64,000 nt of DNA from Paucibacter sp963740455 (lineage in GTDB: Bacteria > Pseudomonadota > Gammaproteobacteria > Burkholderiales > Burkholderiaceae_C). The stretch is from NCBI GenBank assembly GCA_963740455.1, contig CAVUEF010000007.1, positions 248,001 to 312,000 of the forward strand. Reading direction: 5' to 3'. Position 1 is the first letter of the stretch, and each line of letters opens with the position of its first letter. Under the pieces are notes generated by a model that worked only from the letters and a program-made list of their open reading frames with translations, searched no databases and was not told the DNA's origin. The position numbers and the translations under genes were made by a program. Positions 44,147 to 53,165 of this stretch are shown in pieces.

Positions 44147-44282
44147 CGCCGCCGTTCGCTGAACCACGCACAAAAAATGAAAAGGTCCAGGCGCTCAGCC
44201 TGATCAAGGTGCTGCAGCCTGATTGACGCCGCCGTTCGCTGAACCACGCACAAAAAATGAAAAGGTCCAGGCGCTCAGCCTT
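44123..44282. repeat. Perfect 80-bp tandem duplication at the dciA 3' end
   Basis: Unit 1 is 44123-44202 and unit 2 is 44203-44282, identical except for the last base at the boundary. Each unit holds the end of dciA from ATCAAGGTG through its TGA, a spacer, the A-rich run and one arm of the tRNA-Thr terminator hairpin. The gene product is unchanged, as unit 1 has the stop. Confidence 0.93.
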
Positions 44283-44301
44283 GGCTGAACGCTTGGACCT
44301 T
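44252..44301 (-). terminator. Rho-independent terminator of tRNA-Thr
   Basis: On the reverse strand a 19-bp stem with two wobble pairs (44262-44280 with 44283-44301) is followed by a T-rich run TTTTCATTTTTT. It lies ten bases after the tRNA. The duplicated unit upstream has only one arm, so only this copy can fold. Confidence 0.75.
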
Positions 44302-44310
44302 CCACCTACT

Positions 44311-44386
44311 TGGTGCCGGCTATCGGATTCGAACTGATGACCTACCGCTTACAAGGCGGTTGCTCTACCAACTGAGCTAAGCCGGC
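44311..44386 (-). tRNA. tRNA-Thr (UGU)
   Basis: A 76-base tRNA with encoded CCA. The acceptor stem GCCGGCT pairs with its partner AGCCGGC, the D-loop has AGCTCAGTTGGTAGAGC, the anticodon loop CTTGTAA gives anticodon TGT, and the T arm has GGTTCGAA-like TTCGAATC. All four stems close. Confidence 0.95.
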
Positions 44387-44437
44387 GAAGGGCGCATTCT
44401 AAGTCAGCGGCAACCGACCCTGCGCCAATCACATCGA

Positions 44438-45052
44438 TTATTTGATGCGCTTGAGTTTGGGTCGACTCGGGCCCGCCGGGGCGGGATCGTCGCCGTCTTG
44501 TCCTTGCGTGTCGTGGCCGACCGTATCGGTTTGATCTTGCGCGGGCTTGTCGATGTCGGATCCGGCCAGACGCAGGCCCCGCAAGGTGGGCAGCAGACTC
44601 GGCTTGGTCTTGCCGGTCTTGCCGGTCTTGCCGGGCTTGCTCTGGCTGGCTGGCTCGCTGACCGAGACCGCCGCCAACTCGGCGCCGGCCTTTGCTGCAT
44701 CGATGTGCGGTGGTGGCGGCGGGAACGCCATGCCCTGCCCGTTTTCACGTGCATAAATCGCCAATACATGGTCCACCGGCACACAAATCTCGCGCGAAAC
44801 GCCGCCGAACCTGGCCTTGAACTCGACGAACTCGTTGCCCAGCTTGAGTCCGCTGGTGGCCTCGAAACCGACGTTCAGGACGATCTCGTTGTTGTTCACA
44901 TACTCCATCGGCACTTGCACATCACGCCCCACCTGCACGGCCAGGTAAGGCGTGAAGCCGTTGTCAGTACACCAGTCGTGCAAAGCACGTATCAGGTACG
45001 GACGCGTGGACGTGCCTTGCTGACTCTTGCCGTTGTCGTTGCTGCTGTCCAT
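44438..45052 (-). CDS. sspB: ClpXP protease specificity-enhancing factor SspB
   Basis: 204 residues. The adaptor domain (RPYLIRALHDWCTDNGFTPYL, then NNEIVLNVGFEATSGL and ARFGGVSREICVPVDHVLAIYAREN) binds ssrA-tagged proteins and delivers them to ClpXP. A long flexible tail follows, with a short GKT repeat, ending in SRPKLKRIK, which matches the basic ClpX-binding tip of SspB. It lies downstream of sspA as in E. coli. Confidence 0.93.
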   Translation of the reverse strand: MDSSNDNGKSQQGTSTRPYLIRALHDWCTDNGFTPYLAVQVGRDVQVPMEYVNNNEIVLNVGFEATSGLKLGNEFVEFKARFGGVSREICVPVDHVLAIYARENGQGMAFPPPPPHIDAAKAGAELAAVSVSEPASQSKPGKTGKTGKTKPSLLPTLRGLRLAGSDIDKPAQDQTDTVGHDTQGQDGDDPAPAGPSRPKLKRIK

Positions 45053-45079
45053 GGCGGGTGCTGGTAATTCGTGCGTGGC

Positions 45080-45691
45080 CTACTTGCGCATGACCTTTTC
45101 GGAAGGCGTCAATGCCTCGATATAGGCCGGGCGCGAGAAGATGCGCTCAGCGTATTTCAACAAAGGTGCGGCATTCTTGGACAGGTCTATGCCGTAGTAG
45201 TCGAGCCGCCAGAGCAGCGGCGCAATCGCGACATCGAGCATCGAGAAGTCGTCGCCCAACATGTACTTGTTTTTCAGGAAGATCGGCGCCAGCTGGGTCA
45301 GGCGGTCGCGGATCTGGCTGCGCGCCTTTTCGAGCTGCTTCTCGTTGGCTTTCACGCCACGCGACTCGAGCAGATTCACGTGCGCGAACAGCTCCTTCTC
45401 GAAGTTGAGCAGGAACAGCCGCACGCGTGCCCGCGCGACCGGGTCGCCTGGCATCAGTTGCGGATGCGGAAAGCGCTCGTCGATGTACTCGTTGATGATG
45501 TGCGATTCGTACAGGATGAGGTCGCGCTCCACCAAGATGGGCACCTCGTTGTACGGATTCATCAGCGCGATGTCTTCGGGCTTGGCAAACAGGTCGACAT
45601 CGCGGATCTCGAAGTCCATCCCTTTTTCGAACAGCACAAAACGGCAACGGTGCGAATAAGGGCAGGTCGTTCCGGAGTAAAGCACCATCAT
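45080..45691 (-). CDS. sspA: Stringent starvation protein A (GST-like)
   Basis: 203 residues of glutathione-S-transferase fold that bind RNA polymerase in stationary phase. MVLYSGTTCPYSHRCRFVLFEKG, DLFAKPEDIALMNPYNEVPILVERD and YESHIINEYIDERFPHP are typical. It is followed by sspB after 27 bases and separated from petC by a strong terminator. Confidence 0.94.
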   Translation of the reverse strand: MMVLYSGTTCPYSHRCRFVLFEKGMDFEIRDVDLFAKPEDIALMNPYNEVPILVERDLILYESHIINEYIDERFPHPQLMPGDPVARARVRLFLLNFEKELFAHVNLLESRGVKANEKQLEKARSQIRDRLTQLAPIFLKNKYMLGDDFSMLDVAIAPLLWRLDYYGIDLSKNAAPLLKYAERIFSRPAYIEALTPSEKVMRK

Positions 45692-45734
45692 GGCGGTGAG
45701 CTCCTTGCTAGCGTGAAGTTAAGGCCTACGGCCC

Positions 45735-45780
45735 AGAAAAACAAACGCAGTGGGTGCGCCAACCAGGCCGCCCACTGCGT
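45735..45780 (-). terminator. Rho-independent terminator of the petABC operon
   Basis: On the reverse strand a perfect 10-bp stem ACGCAGTGGG / CCCACTGCGT (45745-45754 with 45771-45780) is followed directly by TTTGTTTTTC. It ends transcription after petC and insulates sspA. Confidence 0.85.
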
Positions 45781-45831
45781 CTTCGACCCGGCATGCCTGC
45801 GGTTCAGGCATCCACCGGATCGACGAGGGTC

Positions 45832-46602
45832 TTATTTGACGTCTTTCCAGAAGGCGGCGTTCAAGCGCCACGTAATCACCGTCAGGATCGAAAGGAACAA
45901 CAGCACCCAGACGCCCAGACGGAAACGCTGCTCCTGGGCGGGCTCGCCCATCCACTGCAGATAGGCCACCAGGTCGGCAACCGCATCGTCGTATTGTCGG
46001 GCATTGAGCGTGCCAGGAGTCAGTTGCTCGTAGCCCTTGAACACCAGCAAGGTCCGGCCATGCTCATGCGGGTCGGCTTCTTCGGCAAACTTGGCAGCGC
46101 GCTGGCCTTGCAGTTCCCACAGCACATGCGGCATCGCCACATCGGGGAAGGCGCGGTTGTTCCAGCCGGTGGGCTTGGATGGGTCGCGGTAGTAGCTGCG
46201 CAGATAGGTGTAGAGGTAGTCCGCACCCGAGCCCTTGGCAGCGTCGGCGCGCGAGCGTGCGATCACGCTCAGATCGGGAGGCGCGGTTCCGAACCATTCC
46301 TTGGCGTCCTTGGGATCGAGCGACACCTTCATCGTGTCGCCGACCTTCTGCGTCGCAAACAGCAGGTTGTTCTTGATCTGGACTTCGGTCAGGCCGATAT
46401 CGCGCAGGCGGTTGTAGCGCATATAGGCCGCAGCGTGGCAGTTCAGGCAATAGTTGACGAACAGCTTGGCGCCGTTCTGCAACGCCGTCGTGTCGGCCAT
46501 CTTCTCCTTGGGAAACTTGTCCCACTCGATGCCGCCTTCCGAAGCGAACGCGCCCGAGACCAGGTACAGGCTGGTCAGCAGCGTAGCGATGAGTTTTTTC
46601 AT
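45832..46602 (-). CDS. petC: Ubiquinol-cytochrome c reductase, cytochrome c1
   Basis: 256 residues of the bc1 complex. A Sec signal (MKKLIATLLTSLYLVSGAFA) is followed by the heme-binding CLNCH at residues 52-56, the axial methionine region AFPDVAMPHVLWELQG, and a C-terminal membrane anchor (LGVWVLLFLSILTVITW). It passes electrons from the Rieske centre to soluble cytochrome c. It is last in petA-petB-petC. Confidence 0.96.
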   Translation of the reverse strand: MKKLIATLLTSLYLVSGAFASEGGIEWDKFPKEKMADTTALQNGAKLFVNYCLNCHAAAYMRYNRLRDIGLTEVQIKNNLLFATQKVGDTMKVSLDPKDAKEWFGTAPPDLSVIARSRADAAKGSGADYLYTYLRSYYRDPSKPTGWNNRAFPDVAMPHVLWELQGQRAAKFAEEADPHEHGRTLLVFKGYEQLTPGTLNARQYDDAVADLVAYLQWMGEPAQEQRFRLGVWVLLFLSILTVITWRLNAAFWKDVK

Positions 46603-46624
46603 TCTTTCGACTCCGACGGGCTTC

Positions 46625-48025
46625 TCAATGAGCGTGAAACGTCACACGCTCAGGGACGGGTTTGAACTTGCCAAGCTGGCTCCAGAACGGCATCAGCGCG
46701 AAGAAGCCGAAATAGAACAGCGAACCCACTTGTGCGACCAAGGTGCCCATGGCCGTGGGTGGCTTCGTGCCGAGGTAGCCCAGTATCAGGAAGAACACCA
46801 CGAACACCAGGTAAAGATGCATATGCCACGCTGGCCGGTAGCGGATCGACTTGACCGGGCTGCGATCCAGCCAAGGCAGGAAGAACAGAATCATCACCGA
46901 AGCACCCATCACGACCACGCCCCAGAACTTCGCATCAAACGTCTTGAGCAGCGCAATCAGCACGATTGCCGCCACCAGAATGCCGATCTTGGCGGCGCCG
47001 GGGAAACGCCCCTTCAGGAAGGCCAGCACGGCGCCCAATCCGGTGATCACACAGAACACATTGACCAGGTCATCGGTGGTGGCGCGCAGCATCGAGTAGT
47101 ACGGCGTGAAATACCAGACCGGTGCGATGTGCAGCGGCGTCTTGAGTGAATCGGCAGGTATGAAGTTGTTGTACTCGAGGAAGTAGCCGCCCAGCTCCGG
47201 CGAGAAGAAGATGATGGCAGTGAACACCATCAGGAACACGCTGACGCCGAAGATGTCATGCACCGAGTAGTAGGGATGGAAGGGAATGCCGTCCAGCGGA
47301 ATGCCATTGGCATCCTTGTTGGCCTTGATTTCGATGCCGTCGGGGTTGTTCGAGCCCACCTCGTGCAGCGCAATGATGTGCGCGACCACCAGGCCCAGCA
47401 GCACCAGCGGCACCGCGATCACGTGGAAACTGAAGAAGCGGTTCAGCGTGGCGTCGCCCACCACGTAGTCGCCGCGGATCAGCAGCGCCAGGTCCGGACC
47501 GACAAACGGAATTGCAGCGAACAGGTTCACGATCACCTGGGCGCCCCAGTACGACATCTGGCCCCAGGGCAGCAGATAACCCATGAAGGCCTCGGCCATC
47601 AGGCACAGGAAGATGGCGCAACCAAAAATCCACACCAGCTCGCGCGGCTTGCGGTACGAGCCATAGAGCAGACCGCGGAACATGTGCAGATAGACGACGA
47701 TGAAGAAGGCCGATGCGCCCGTCGAGTGCATGTAGCGGATCAGCCAGCCCCAGGGCACGTCACGCATGATGTATTCGACCGAGGCGAACGCGACGGCCGC
47801 ATCGGGCTTGTAGTGCATCGTCAGGAAGATGCCCGTGACGATTTGCAGCACCAGCACCAGCAGCGCCAGCGAGCCGAAGATGTACCAGAAGTTGAAGTTC
47901 TTCGGAGCGTAATACTCCGACATATGCTCTTTGAAGAGTTTGCTCGCCGGGAAGCGGTTGTCGACCCAGGTCAGCAGCTGTTGGCCCAGGGGGGCGCCAG
48001 CGGGTAATTCTTTGAATTCAGCCAT
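46625..48025 (-). CDS. petB: Ubiquinol-cytochrome c reductase, cytochrome b
   Basis: 466 residues with eight membrane segments. Heme-ligand histidines occur in RYMHSTGASAFFIVVYLHMFRG (split here as two helical histidines) and in RFFSFHVIAVP...VVAHIIALHEVGS. The quinol-site PEWY-type motif appears as APVWYFTPYYSMLR, a PVWY variant at that position. The ATG at 48025 begins MAEFKELPAG; petA ends 14 bases before it. Confidence 0.96.
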   Translation of the reverse strand: MAEFKELPAGAPLGQQLLTWVDNRFPASKLFKEHMSEYYAPKNFNFWYIFGSLALLVLVLQIVTGIFLTMHYKPDAAVAFASVEYIMRDVPWGWLIRYMHSTGASAFFIVVYLHMFRGLLYGSYRKPRELVWIFGCAIFLCLMAEAFMGYLLPWGQMSYWGAQVIVNLFAAIPFVGPDLALLIRGDYVVGDATLNRFFSFHVIAVPLVLLGLVVAHIIALHEVGSNNPDGIEIKANKDANGIPLDGIPFHPYYSVHDIFGVSVFLMVFTAIIFFSPELGGYFLEYNNFIPADSLKTPLHIAPVWYFTPYYSMLRATTDDLVNVFCVITGLGAVLAFLKGRFPGAAKIGILVAAIVLIALLKTFDAKFWGVVVMGASVMILFFLPWLDRSPVKSIRYRPAWHMHLYLVFVVFFLILGYLGTKPPTAMGTLVAQVGSLFYFGFFALMPFWSQLGKFKPVPERVTFHAH

Positions 48026-48038
48026 GGTATTTTTTTCC

Positions 48039-48635
48039 TCACGCTTTCTTGTCTTCACCGATCAAGATCGTGGTGTCGGACAGATACATGTGGGGCGGCA
48101 CCTCAAGGTTGTCGGGCGCCGGCTTGTTCTTGAACACCCGGCCCGCCAGATCGAAGGTCGATCCGTGGCACGGGCAAAGAAAGCCGCCCTTCCAGTCGTC
48201 GGGCAGAGAGGGCTGGGGGCCGGCCTGGAGCTTGTCGCTCGGCGCGCATCCCAGGTGGGTGCAAATACCCACCGCAATAAAGTACTCCGGCTTGATCGAA
48301 CGGCCCTCGTTCTTCGCATAGACCGGTGTCGGGTAGGCGTTGCGTTCGGACTTCGGGTCGGCCAGCGCGGCATCGTTCTTGGGCAAATCCGCCACCTGTT
48401 CAGGCGTGCGGCGCAGTATCCAGACGGGCTTGCCGCGCCATGCCACGGTGAGCTTTTCACCCGGCCGGATGGCACTGATATCCACTTCGACGGCCGCGCC
48501 GGCAGCGCGTTCGCGCTCCGATGGCTGGAAGCTGCTGACGAAAGGCACGGCGGTGGCTACGCCGCCAACGGCACCGGCACAACCGGTGGCGATGAGCCAG
48601 GTGCGCTTGCCGTGGTCCACTTGCTGGTCACTCAT
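48039..48635 (-). CDS. petA: Ubiquinol-cytochrome c reductase, Rieske iron-sulfur subunit
   Basis: 198 residues. A Tat-like N-terminal anchor (KRTWLIATGCAGAVGGVATAVPFV) is followed by the Rieske cluster boxes CTHLGC and CPCHGS that bind the 2Fe-2S centre with two Cys and two His. GGFLCPCHGSTFDLAGRVF is complete. Start chosen at MSDQQVDHGKR. It heads the petABC operon; export probably uses the Tat genes at 54-56 kb. Confidence 0.96.
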   Translation of the reverse strand: MSDQQVDHGKRTWLIATGCAGAVGGVATAVPFVSSFQPSERERAAGAAVEVDISAIRPGEKLTVAWRGKPVWILRRTPEQVADLPKNDAALADPKSERNAYPTPVYAKNEGRSIKPEYFIAVGICTHLGCAPSDKLQAGPQPSLPDDWKGGFLCPCHGSTFDLAGRVFKNKPAPDNLEVPPHMYLSDTTILIGEDKKA

Positions 48636-48747
48636 GAGGGTCCTCAAACGAGACTTCTGATCGGGGTCAGCCGGAGATTCTAGCGGACGATGTTGTCACC
48701 GGCCCTCGCAAGCGCATTCGCGCACCACAAAACGCCCTGCGCGAAGC

Positions 48748-48775
48748 TTGACTTGATGGCCAAAAATACAATACT
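48748..48775 (+). promoter_or_regulatory. Predicted sigma-70-type promoter of mscL
   Basis: TTGACT, 16 bases, then AATACT, ending 71 bases before the mscL ATG. The -35 matches consensus in five of six and the -10 in four of six positions. It lies in the 211-base region between divergent petA and mscL. Confidence 0.45.
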
Positions 48776-48846
48776 CGCGAGCGATGCGCGGCGTGTTCCT
48801 CGCAGCTTGCAACGCAGCCCAATCAACCGACCTCAAGGAGTACTCG

Positions 48847-49284
48847 ATGACTATCGCCTCTGAATTCAAGGAATTCGCCGTGAAAGGCAATGTGGTTGAT
48901 CTCGCCGTGGGCGTGATCATCGGCGGCGCCTTCGGAAAAATCGTCGATTCGGTCGTCAAGGATCTCATCATGCCGCTGGTGGGACGCGCCATCGGTGGAC
49001 TTGATTTTTCCAACTACTTCGTGATGCTGTCGGCGCCACCGGCCGACTTCAAAGGCGCGCTGACCTATGAGGCGCTCACCAAGGCCGGCGTGCCATTGTT
49101 CGCCTACGGCAACTTCATCACGGTGGCGATCAATTTCGTGATCCTGGCCTTCATCATCTTCATCATGGTCAAGCAGATCAATCGCCTCAAGCGTTCCTCG
49201 GCGCCGGTGGCCGCGCCGGCCGCGCCCGTCACGCCGGAAGACATTGTTCTGCTGCGCGAAATCCGCGATTCGCTCAAGCGTTGA
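48847..49284 (+). CDS. mscL: Large-conductance mechanosensitive channel MscL
   Basis: 145 residues. FKEFAVKGNVVDLAVGVIIGGAFGKIV is the pore helix with the glycine-rich packing surface, then a periplasmic loop, the second helix NFVILAFIIFIMVKQINRL, and a C-terminal bundle LLREIRDSL. It opens on membrane tension to release solutes under osmotic downshock. GGAG is present before the ATG. Confidence 0.97.
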   Translation: MTIASEFKEFAVKGNVVDLAVGVIIGGAFGKIVDSVVKDLIMPLVGRAIGGLDFSNYFVMLSAPPADFKGALTYEALTKAGVPLFAYGNFITVAINFVILAFIIFIMVKQINRLKRSSAPVAAPAAPVTPEDIVLLREIRDSLKR

Positions 49285-49451
49285 ACCGGCACGCGCAGGC
49301 CTTGCATGGCCGACCGAGATACCGTTTCACACAAGCGACGCGCCGGTCTTGTGCACAAAATGAGGATCCGAGTCGACTTTCACGTCCCAGGCAATCGTTG
49401 TTCTCACGGCTCGCCTGATTTGGCCCGATACTTCAAGCTCGCAGCGCCAGC

Positions 49452-51860
49452 ATGGCGCGTCAGGCGCAAGCCCGTGCCATCCGTCAAGACCCGCTGCCTC
49501 TGCCCGACCTGCCGATGAACCTGCCAGACCCCAAACTCAACCCCCATGTCGAGGCTGCGTTGCAGCGTATGCGCTCAGCTGCTGATCAAGCCGCCGAGCG
49601 AAGTGCCGAGGGCATGGGCGTGGCCGCGCTGTCGGCCACCCAAGTGCGACGGCGCGACGCGCTGTTGTCCGCGCAGTTTCTGTTTCGACGCCAGCTGCCC
49701 GTTTTCAGCCAGCAATTCATCCACACCTTGCGCGAGCAAGTGGCGCGCGAAATGGCGCCCCGCGAGCCCGCGACTGGCACGAGCTCCAAGCCCGTCGAGC
49801 TGACCCTGATGGACGACGCGACAGTGGAAGATATCGTGACGGGCGACCGTGTCGGCCTGGCCATTGGTCACCAATGCGAATGGGAGTTGCGCGAGGTCGA
49901 TGCCTACATCGGGAATCTTGTGGGCGCCGGCGCGGCGGCGCCGGAGCGCAATCCCTTGCGTCCCGAAGTCGTCGGCCGCGCCCTGCTGGCGGCCGTGCGC
50001 GCCGTCACCGAAGAGGCCGATGCGCGGCAGATCCTGATTGACGAGCTGGCGCGCGCCTTGTCGCTCGAGATGCGTGGCTGCTACGCCGACATCGTCGATA
50101 TTTTCCGCAACCGCGGCGTGCAAGCCCAGGACCTGCGGGTGCGCAATCGCAACGACACGGGAATTCGCGCCGCAGGCGATGAAGTCACCGGCCAGGGTGA
50201 GCTGGCTTCAGGCCAAGGGTCTGGCTATGGCGGCGCGCATGGAGGTGCCGCAGGTCGGGGTGGCGGTGCTGGTGATTTTTCTGGTCAGACCATCGGCGCG
50301 GTGGACGCGCAGGTGATGTCCTTGCTGCGCCGCCTGTCCTTCATGCCCAGCGGCGCCATGGGCTTGGACCAAAGCGTGGCCTGGAACCGGTCCGAGCTGT
50401 CAAGCGCCTACGACATGCAAGCGCATGAAGGCGAAGCGGGCGTGCGCTCGTTGATGGCGCCGAACCTGATACGCGCGCACCGCGACGAACTGCGCCAGGC
50501 CGCCAATGCGCCGCTCGACCATATGGTCATCGACGTGGTCGGCAGCCTGTTCGATCAGATCCTGTCGGATCCGAAGGTGCCGCCGCAAATCGCTCGCCTG
50601 GTGGCGCGCCTGCAGTTGCCCGTGCTGCGTGTCGCCTTGGGCGACGTGAGTTTCTTCTCGTCGCGGCGCCACCCGGTGCGGCGCTTCGTGAACCGCATCG
50701 CATCGCTGGGGGCGGCCTTCGACGATTTTGAAGAAGACCCCGGACGCGAGTTTCTTGACCAGGTACGCGAGCTGATCCAGGAAGTGGCCGAAGGCGACTT
50801 CGACCGCATGGACGTTTACGAGTCCAAGCTCGACGCACTGGAGGCCTTCATCGGCCACCAGAACGAAGCCGCGATACGCGCGCAGGGCAATCTGCCCGAG
50901 ATGCTGGCACGCAAGGAAATGGACCTGCGCCTGCAGCAGCGTTATCAGCAGCAGTTGCAAGCGGGTCTGTCGCCGGTCACCTTGCCCGAGTTTCTGCGCG
51001 GCTTCCTGACCCAGGTATGGAGTCAGGTGGTGATTTTTGCGGCACGCCGGGGAGACGATGCCCCGGAGCAAATCCAGCGCTTTCGCCTGTTGGGACGCGA
51101 CCTGGTGATGAGCGTGCAGCCCAAGGGCAACTCCAGCCAGCGCCAGGCCTTTCTGGCGCAATTGCCCAAGCTCATGAAGACGCTCACCGAGGGTGCCGAT
51201 CTGATCGCCTGGCCCGAGCCCGCTCGCAAACAATTCTTTGCCGAGCTGCTGCCCGCGCATGCCGATTCGCTCAAGGGCCACTCCCTGACGGCACTCGATC
51301 AAAACCTGTTGGTCAAGCAGTTGGACGCGGTCTTCCTGGCGCCATTGCCGCGCGCAGAGGACATGGTCCAAAGCAGCCCGATCTCGCTGCCGCAAGACGT
51401 GAACGTCGACCAGCACTTTTCATCCGCCGAGGCCAGCCAGGCGGGATTGGTGGACGAAAGCAAAGTGGATTGGCTGGGCAAGGTCGACATCGATCTGTCG
51501 GCCGATGCGCCGCTGCAGGCAGTTGATATCAAGCTCGACGGTCTGCCCGCGCCCGAGCCGATGGAACCCATGTCGGGCGCATCGCTGATGGATCATCTGC
51601 AGCTGGGCTCGGCCTACCAGATGCACACCGACGGCAAATGGCTCAAGGTCAGGCTCGGCCACATCAGCCCGGGACACGGCTTCTTCTTGTTTACCCATGG
51701 CGCCAAACATCAGGAAACGCTGACCATGACGGCGCGCATGCTCAAACGCATGTGCGAGACCGATCGCCTGCGAGCCTTCGAAAATGCCTACTTGCTTGAA
51801 CGAGCCACGGCGCGTGCACGCAAACAGCTGGCAGCGCTGACGGCGCAAACCCGGCACTGA
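49452..51860 (+). CDS. DUF1631 family protein
   Basis: 802 residues of a family found in beta- and gamma-proteobacteria with no assigned function. There is no signal or membrane segment. A glycine-rich stretch (about residues 252-275) splits an N-terminal helical part from a long body: DHMVIDVVGSLFDQILSDP, KVPPQIARLVARLQLPVLRVAL, HPVRRFVNRIASLG. The last 120 residues (YQMHTDGKWLKVRLGHISP) look like a small beta-barrel and may be PilZ-like, which would suggest cyclic-di-GMP sensing, but the key residues are not clear. The start at 49452 or at MNLPDPKLN (49515) is open. Confidence 0.8.
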   Translation: MARQAQARAIRQDPLPLPDLPMNLPDPKLNPHVEAALQRMRSAADQAAERSAEGMGVAALSATQVRRRDALLSAQFLFRRQLPVFSQQFIHTLREQVAREMAPREPATGTSSKPVELTLMDDATVEDIVTGDRVGLAIGHQCEWELREVDAYIGNLVGAGAAAPERNPLRPEVVGRALLAAVRAVTEEADARQILIDELARALSLEMRGCYADIVDIFRNRGVQAQDLRVRNRNDTGIRAAGDEVTGQGELASGQGSGYGGAHGGAAGRGGGAGDFSGQTIGAVDAQVMSLLRRLSFMPSGAMGLDQSVAWNRSELSSAYDMQAHEGEAGVRSLMAPNLIRAHRDELRQAANAPLDHMVIDVVGSLFDQILSDPKVPPQIARLVARLQLPVLRVALGDVSFFSSRRHPVRRFVNRIASLGAAFDDFEEDPGREFLDQVRELIQEVAEGDFDRMDVYESKLDALEAFIGHQNEAAIRAQGNLPEMLARKEMDLRLQQRYQQQLQAGLSPVTLPEFLRGFLTQVWSQVVIFAARRGDDAPEQIQRFRLLGRDLVMSVQPKGNSSQRQAFLAQLPKLMKTLTEGADLIAWPEPARKQFFAELLPAHADSLKGHSLTALDQNLLVKQLDAVFLAPLPRAEDMVQSSPISLPQDVNVDQHFSSAEASQAGLVDESKVDWLGKVDIDLSADAPLQAVDIKLDGLPAPEPMEPMSGASLMDHLQLGSAYQMHTDGKWLKVRLGHISPGHGFFLFTHGAKHQETLTMTARMLKRMCETDRLRAFENAYLLERATARARKQLAALTAQTRH

Positions 51861-51869
51861 CAAGCCAAA

Positions 51870-52880
51870 TCAGCGCGCGCTGACGAGCCGTCTGGCCATT
51901 TGTATCGCCACCGCCAGGCTGGAGGGATCGGCAAGGCCTGATCCCGCGATGTCAAACGCGGTGCCGTGGTCCGGGCTGGTACGCACCAGCGGCAGACCCA
52001 GCGTCACGTTCACGCCCTGCTCGACGCCCAGGTACTTGACCGGGATCAGTGCATGGTCGTGCGTCATCGCCACCACCAGGTCGAACTCGCCCGTATGCTG
52101 CGCCGTGTGGCGCGCGCGCATGAACACCGTGTCCGGCGCGAACGGGCCGCTGGCGTCGATGCCGAGCTCGCGCGCCGCCTGGATCGCCGGGGCGATGACG
52201 CGCAGTTCTTCGTCGCCGAACAAACCGCCCTCGCCCGCATGCGGGTTCAGGCCGGCGACTGCAATCCGGGGCGAGACCTGACCCCAGGCCGCCGCCGCGT
52301 GATGCGCAATGCGCAGCGTCTCCAACACGCGCTCGAACGTCACCAGCTCGATGGCTTGGCGCAGCGACACGTGAATGCTCACCAGCACCGTGCGCAATTC
52401 CGGGTTGGCCAGCATCATGCGCACCGGCGCCAGCACCCCGTCCCGGGCCGTCAGCGCTTGCAGCATCTCGGTGTGTCCCGGATAGGGAACACCCGCCGCA
52501 TGCAGGGCTTCCTTGTGGATGGGCGCGGTCACCAGGCCGGCGGCGCGGCCGGCCAGGATCTGCGACACAGCTTGTTCGATGCAGCGTGCCGCCGCCGCGC
52601 CCGACTGCGCGCTGATCCGCCCCAGCGGCAGCTCGGCCAGACCGGGCGGCAGGTCAAAGGCTTGCCAGACCGGCAGGCAATTGGGCGGCACCCGTTCGTC
52701 CACCTGCTCGAGTTGCGCCACCGCCAGGCCCAGGCCCGACTGGCGCACCGCGCGGCGCAGCACCGCCACGTCGCCGATCACGCAGCAGCCGTCGGCCAGA
52801 CCGCGCGCAAAGGCCTTCACGATGATTTCAGGGCCGATGCCGCAGGCGTCGCCCATGCTGATCAGTAGCGGCTTGTTCAT
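51870..52880 (-). CDS. pdxA: 4-hydroxythreonine-4-phosphate dehydrogenase
   Basis: A pyridoxal-phosphate pathway enzyme of 336 residues. ISMGDACGIGPEI at the start, GLVTAPIHKEALHAAGVPYPGHTEM with one metal-binding histidine, NPHAGEGGLFGDEE with the second, and MTHDHALIPVKYLG with the third. LPLVRTSPDHGTAFDIAG closes the NAD region. It is convergent with the DUF1631 gene. Confidence 0.95.
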   Translation of the reverse strand: MNKPLLISMGDACGIGPEIIVKAFARGLADGCCVIGDVAVLRRAVRQSGLGLAVAQLEQVDERVPPNCLPVWQAFDLPPGLAELPLGRISAQSGAAAARCIEQAVSQILAGRAAGLVTAPIHKEALHAAGVPYPGHTEMLQALTARDGVLAPVRMMLANPELRTVLVSIHVSLRQAIELVTFERVLETLRIAHHAAAAWGQVSPRIAVAGLNPHAGEGGLFGDEELRVIAPAIQAARELGIDASGPFAPDTVFMRARHTAQHTGEFDLVVAMTHDHALIPVKYLGVEQGVNVTLGLPLVRTSPDHGTAFDIAGSGLADPSSLAVAIQMARRLVSAR

Positions 52881-53165
52881 GGCCTCATTGTTCCACGCGC
52901 CTGGCGCTCACTCGTCCCGTCCTTGCGGCGCGCTCAGCCCGGTGCGGCAAGTGACAGGCAAACCGATTGAGCTGGCGTGCCGGCAGCCGCTATTGCCGCG
53001 TCCGTGCATGCCGGGCTGACGGTCACCCCCCAAGACGACCTTGTGCAGCGCGGGCTTGCCCTCAACTTGAGCCGGTTCGGCCCATAATCCCGGAAACGAG
53101 ACACATCCGGCAACCCATGCAGGTAGGCATCGATTTCGGTTCGGCGTGTCATTGAGGGAGCTTCC

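Noticed and set aside
43646..44173. N-terminal extension of SecA of about 175 residues
   Set aside because: The extension is antisense to dciA and has no family similarity; SecA begins at MLPKLLTQIFG.
44580..44650. GKT/CCGGTCTTG short repeats in sspB as a separate repeat element
   Set aside because: They are three short in-frame copies within the flexible SspB tail, a region of normally low complexity.
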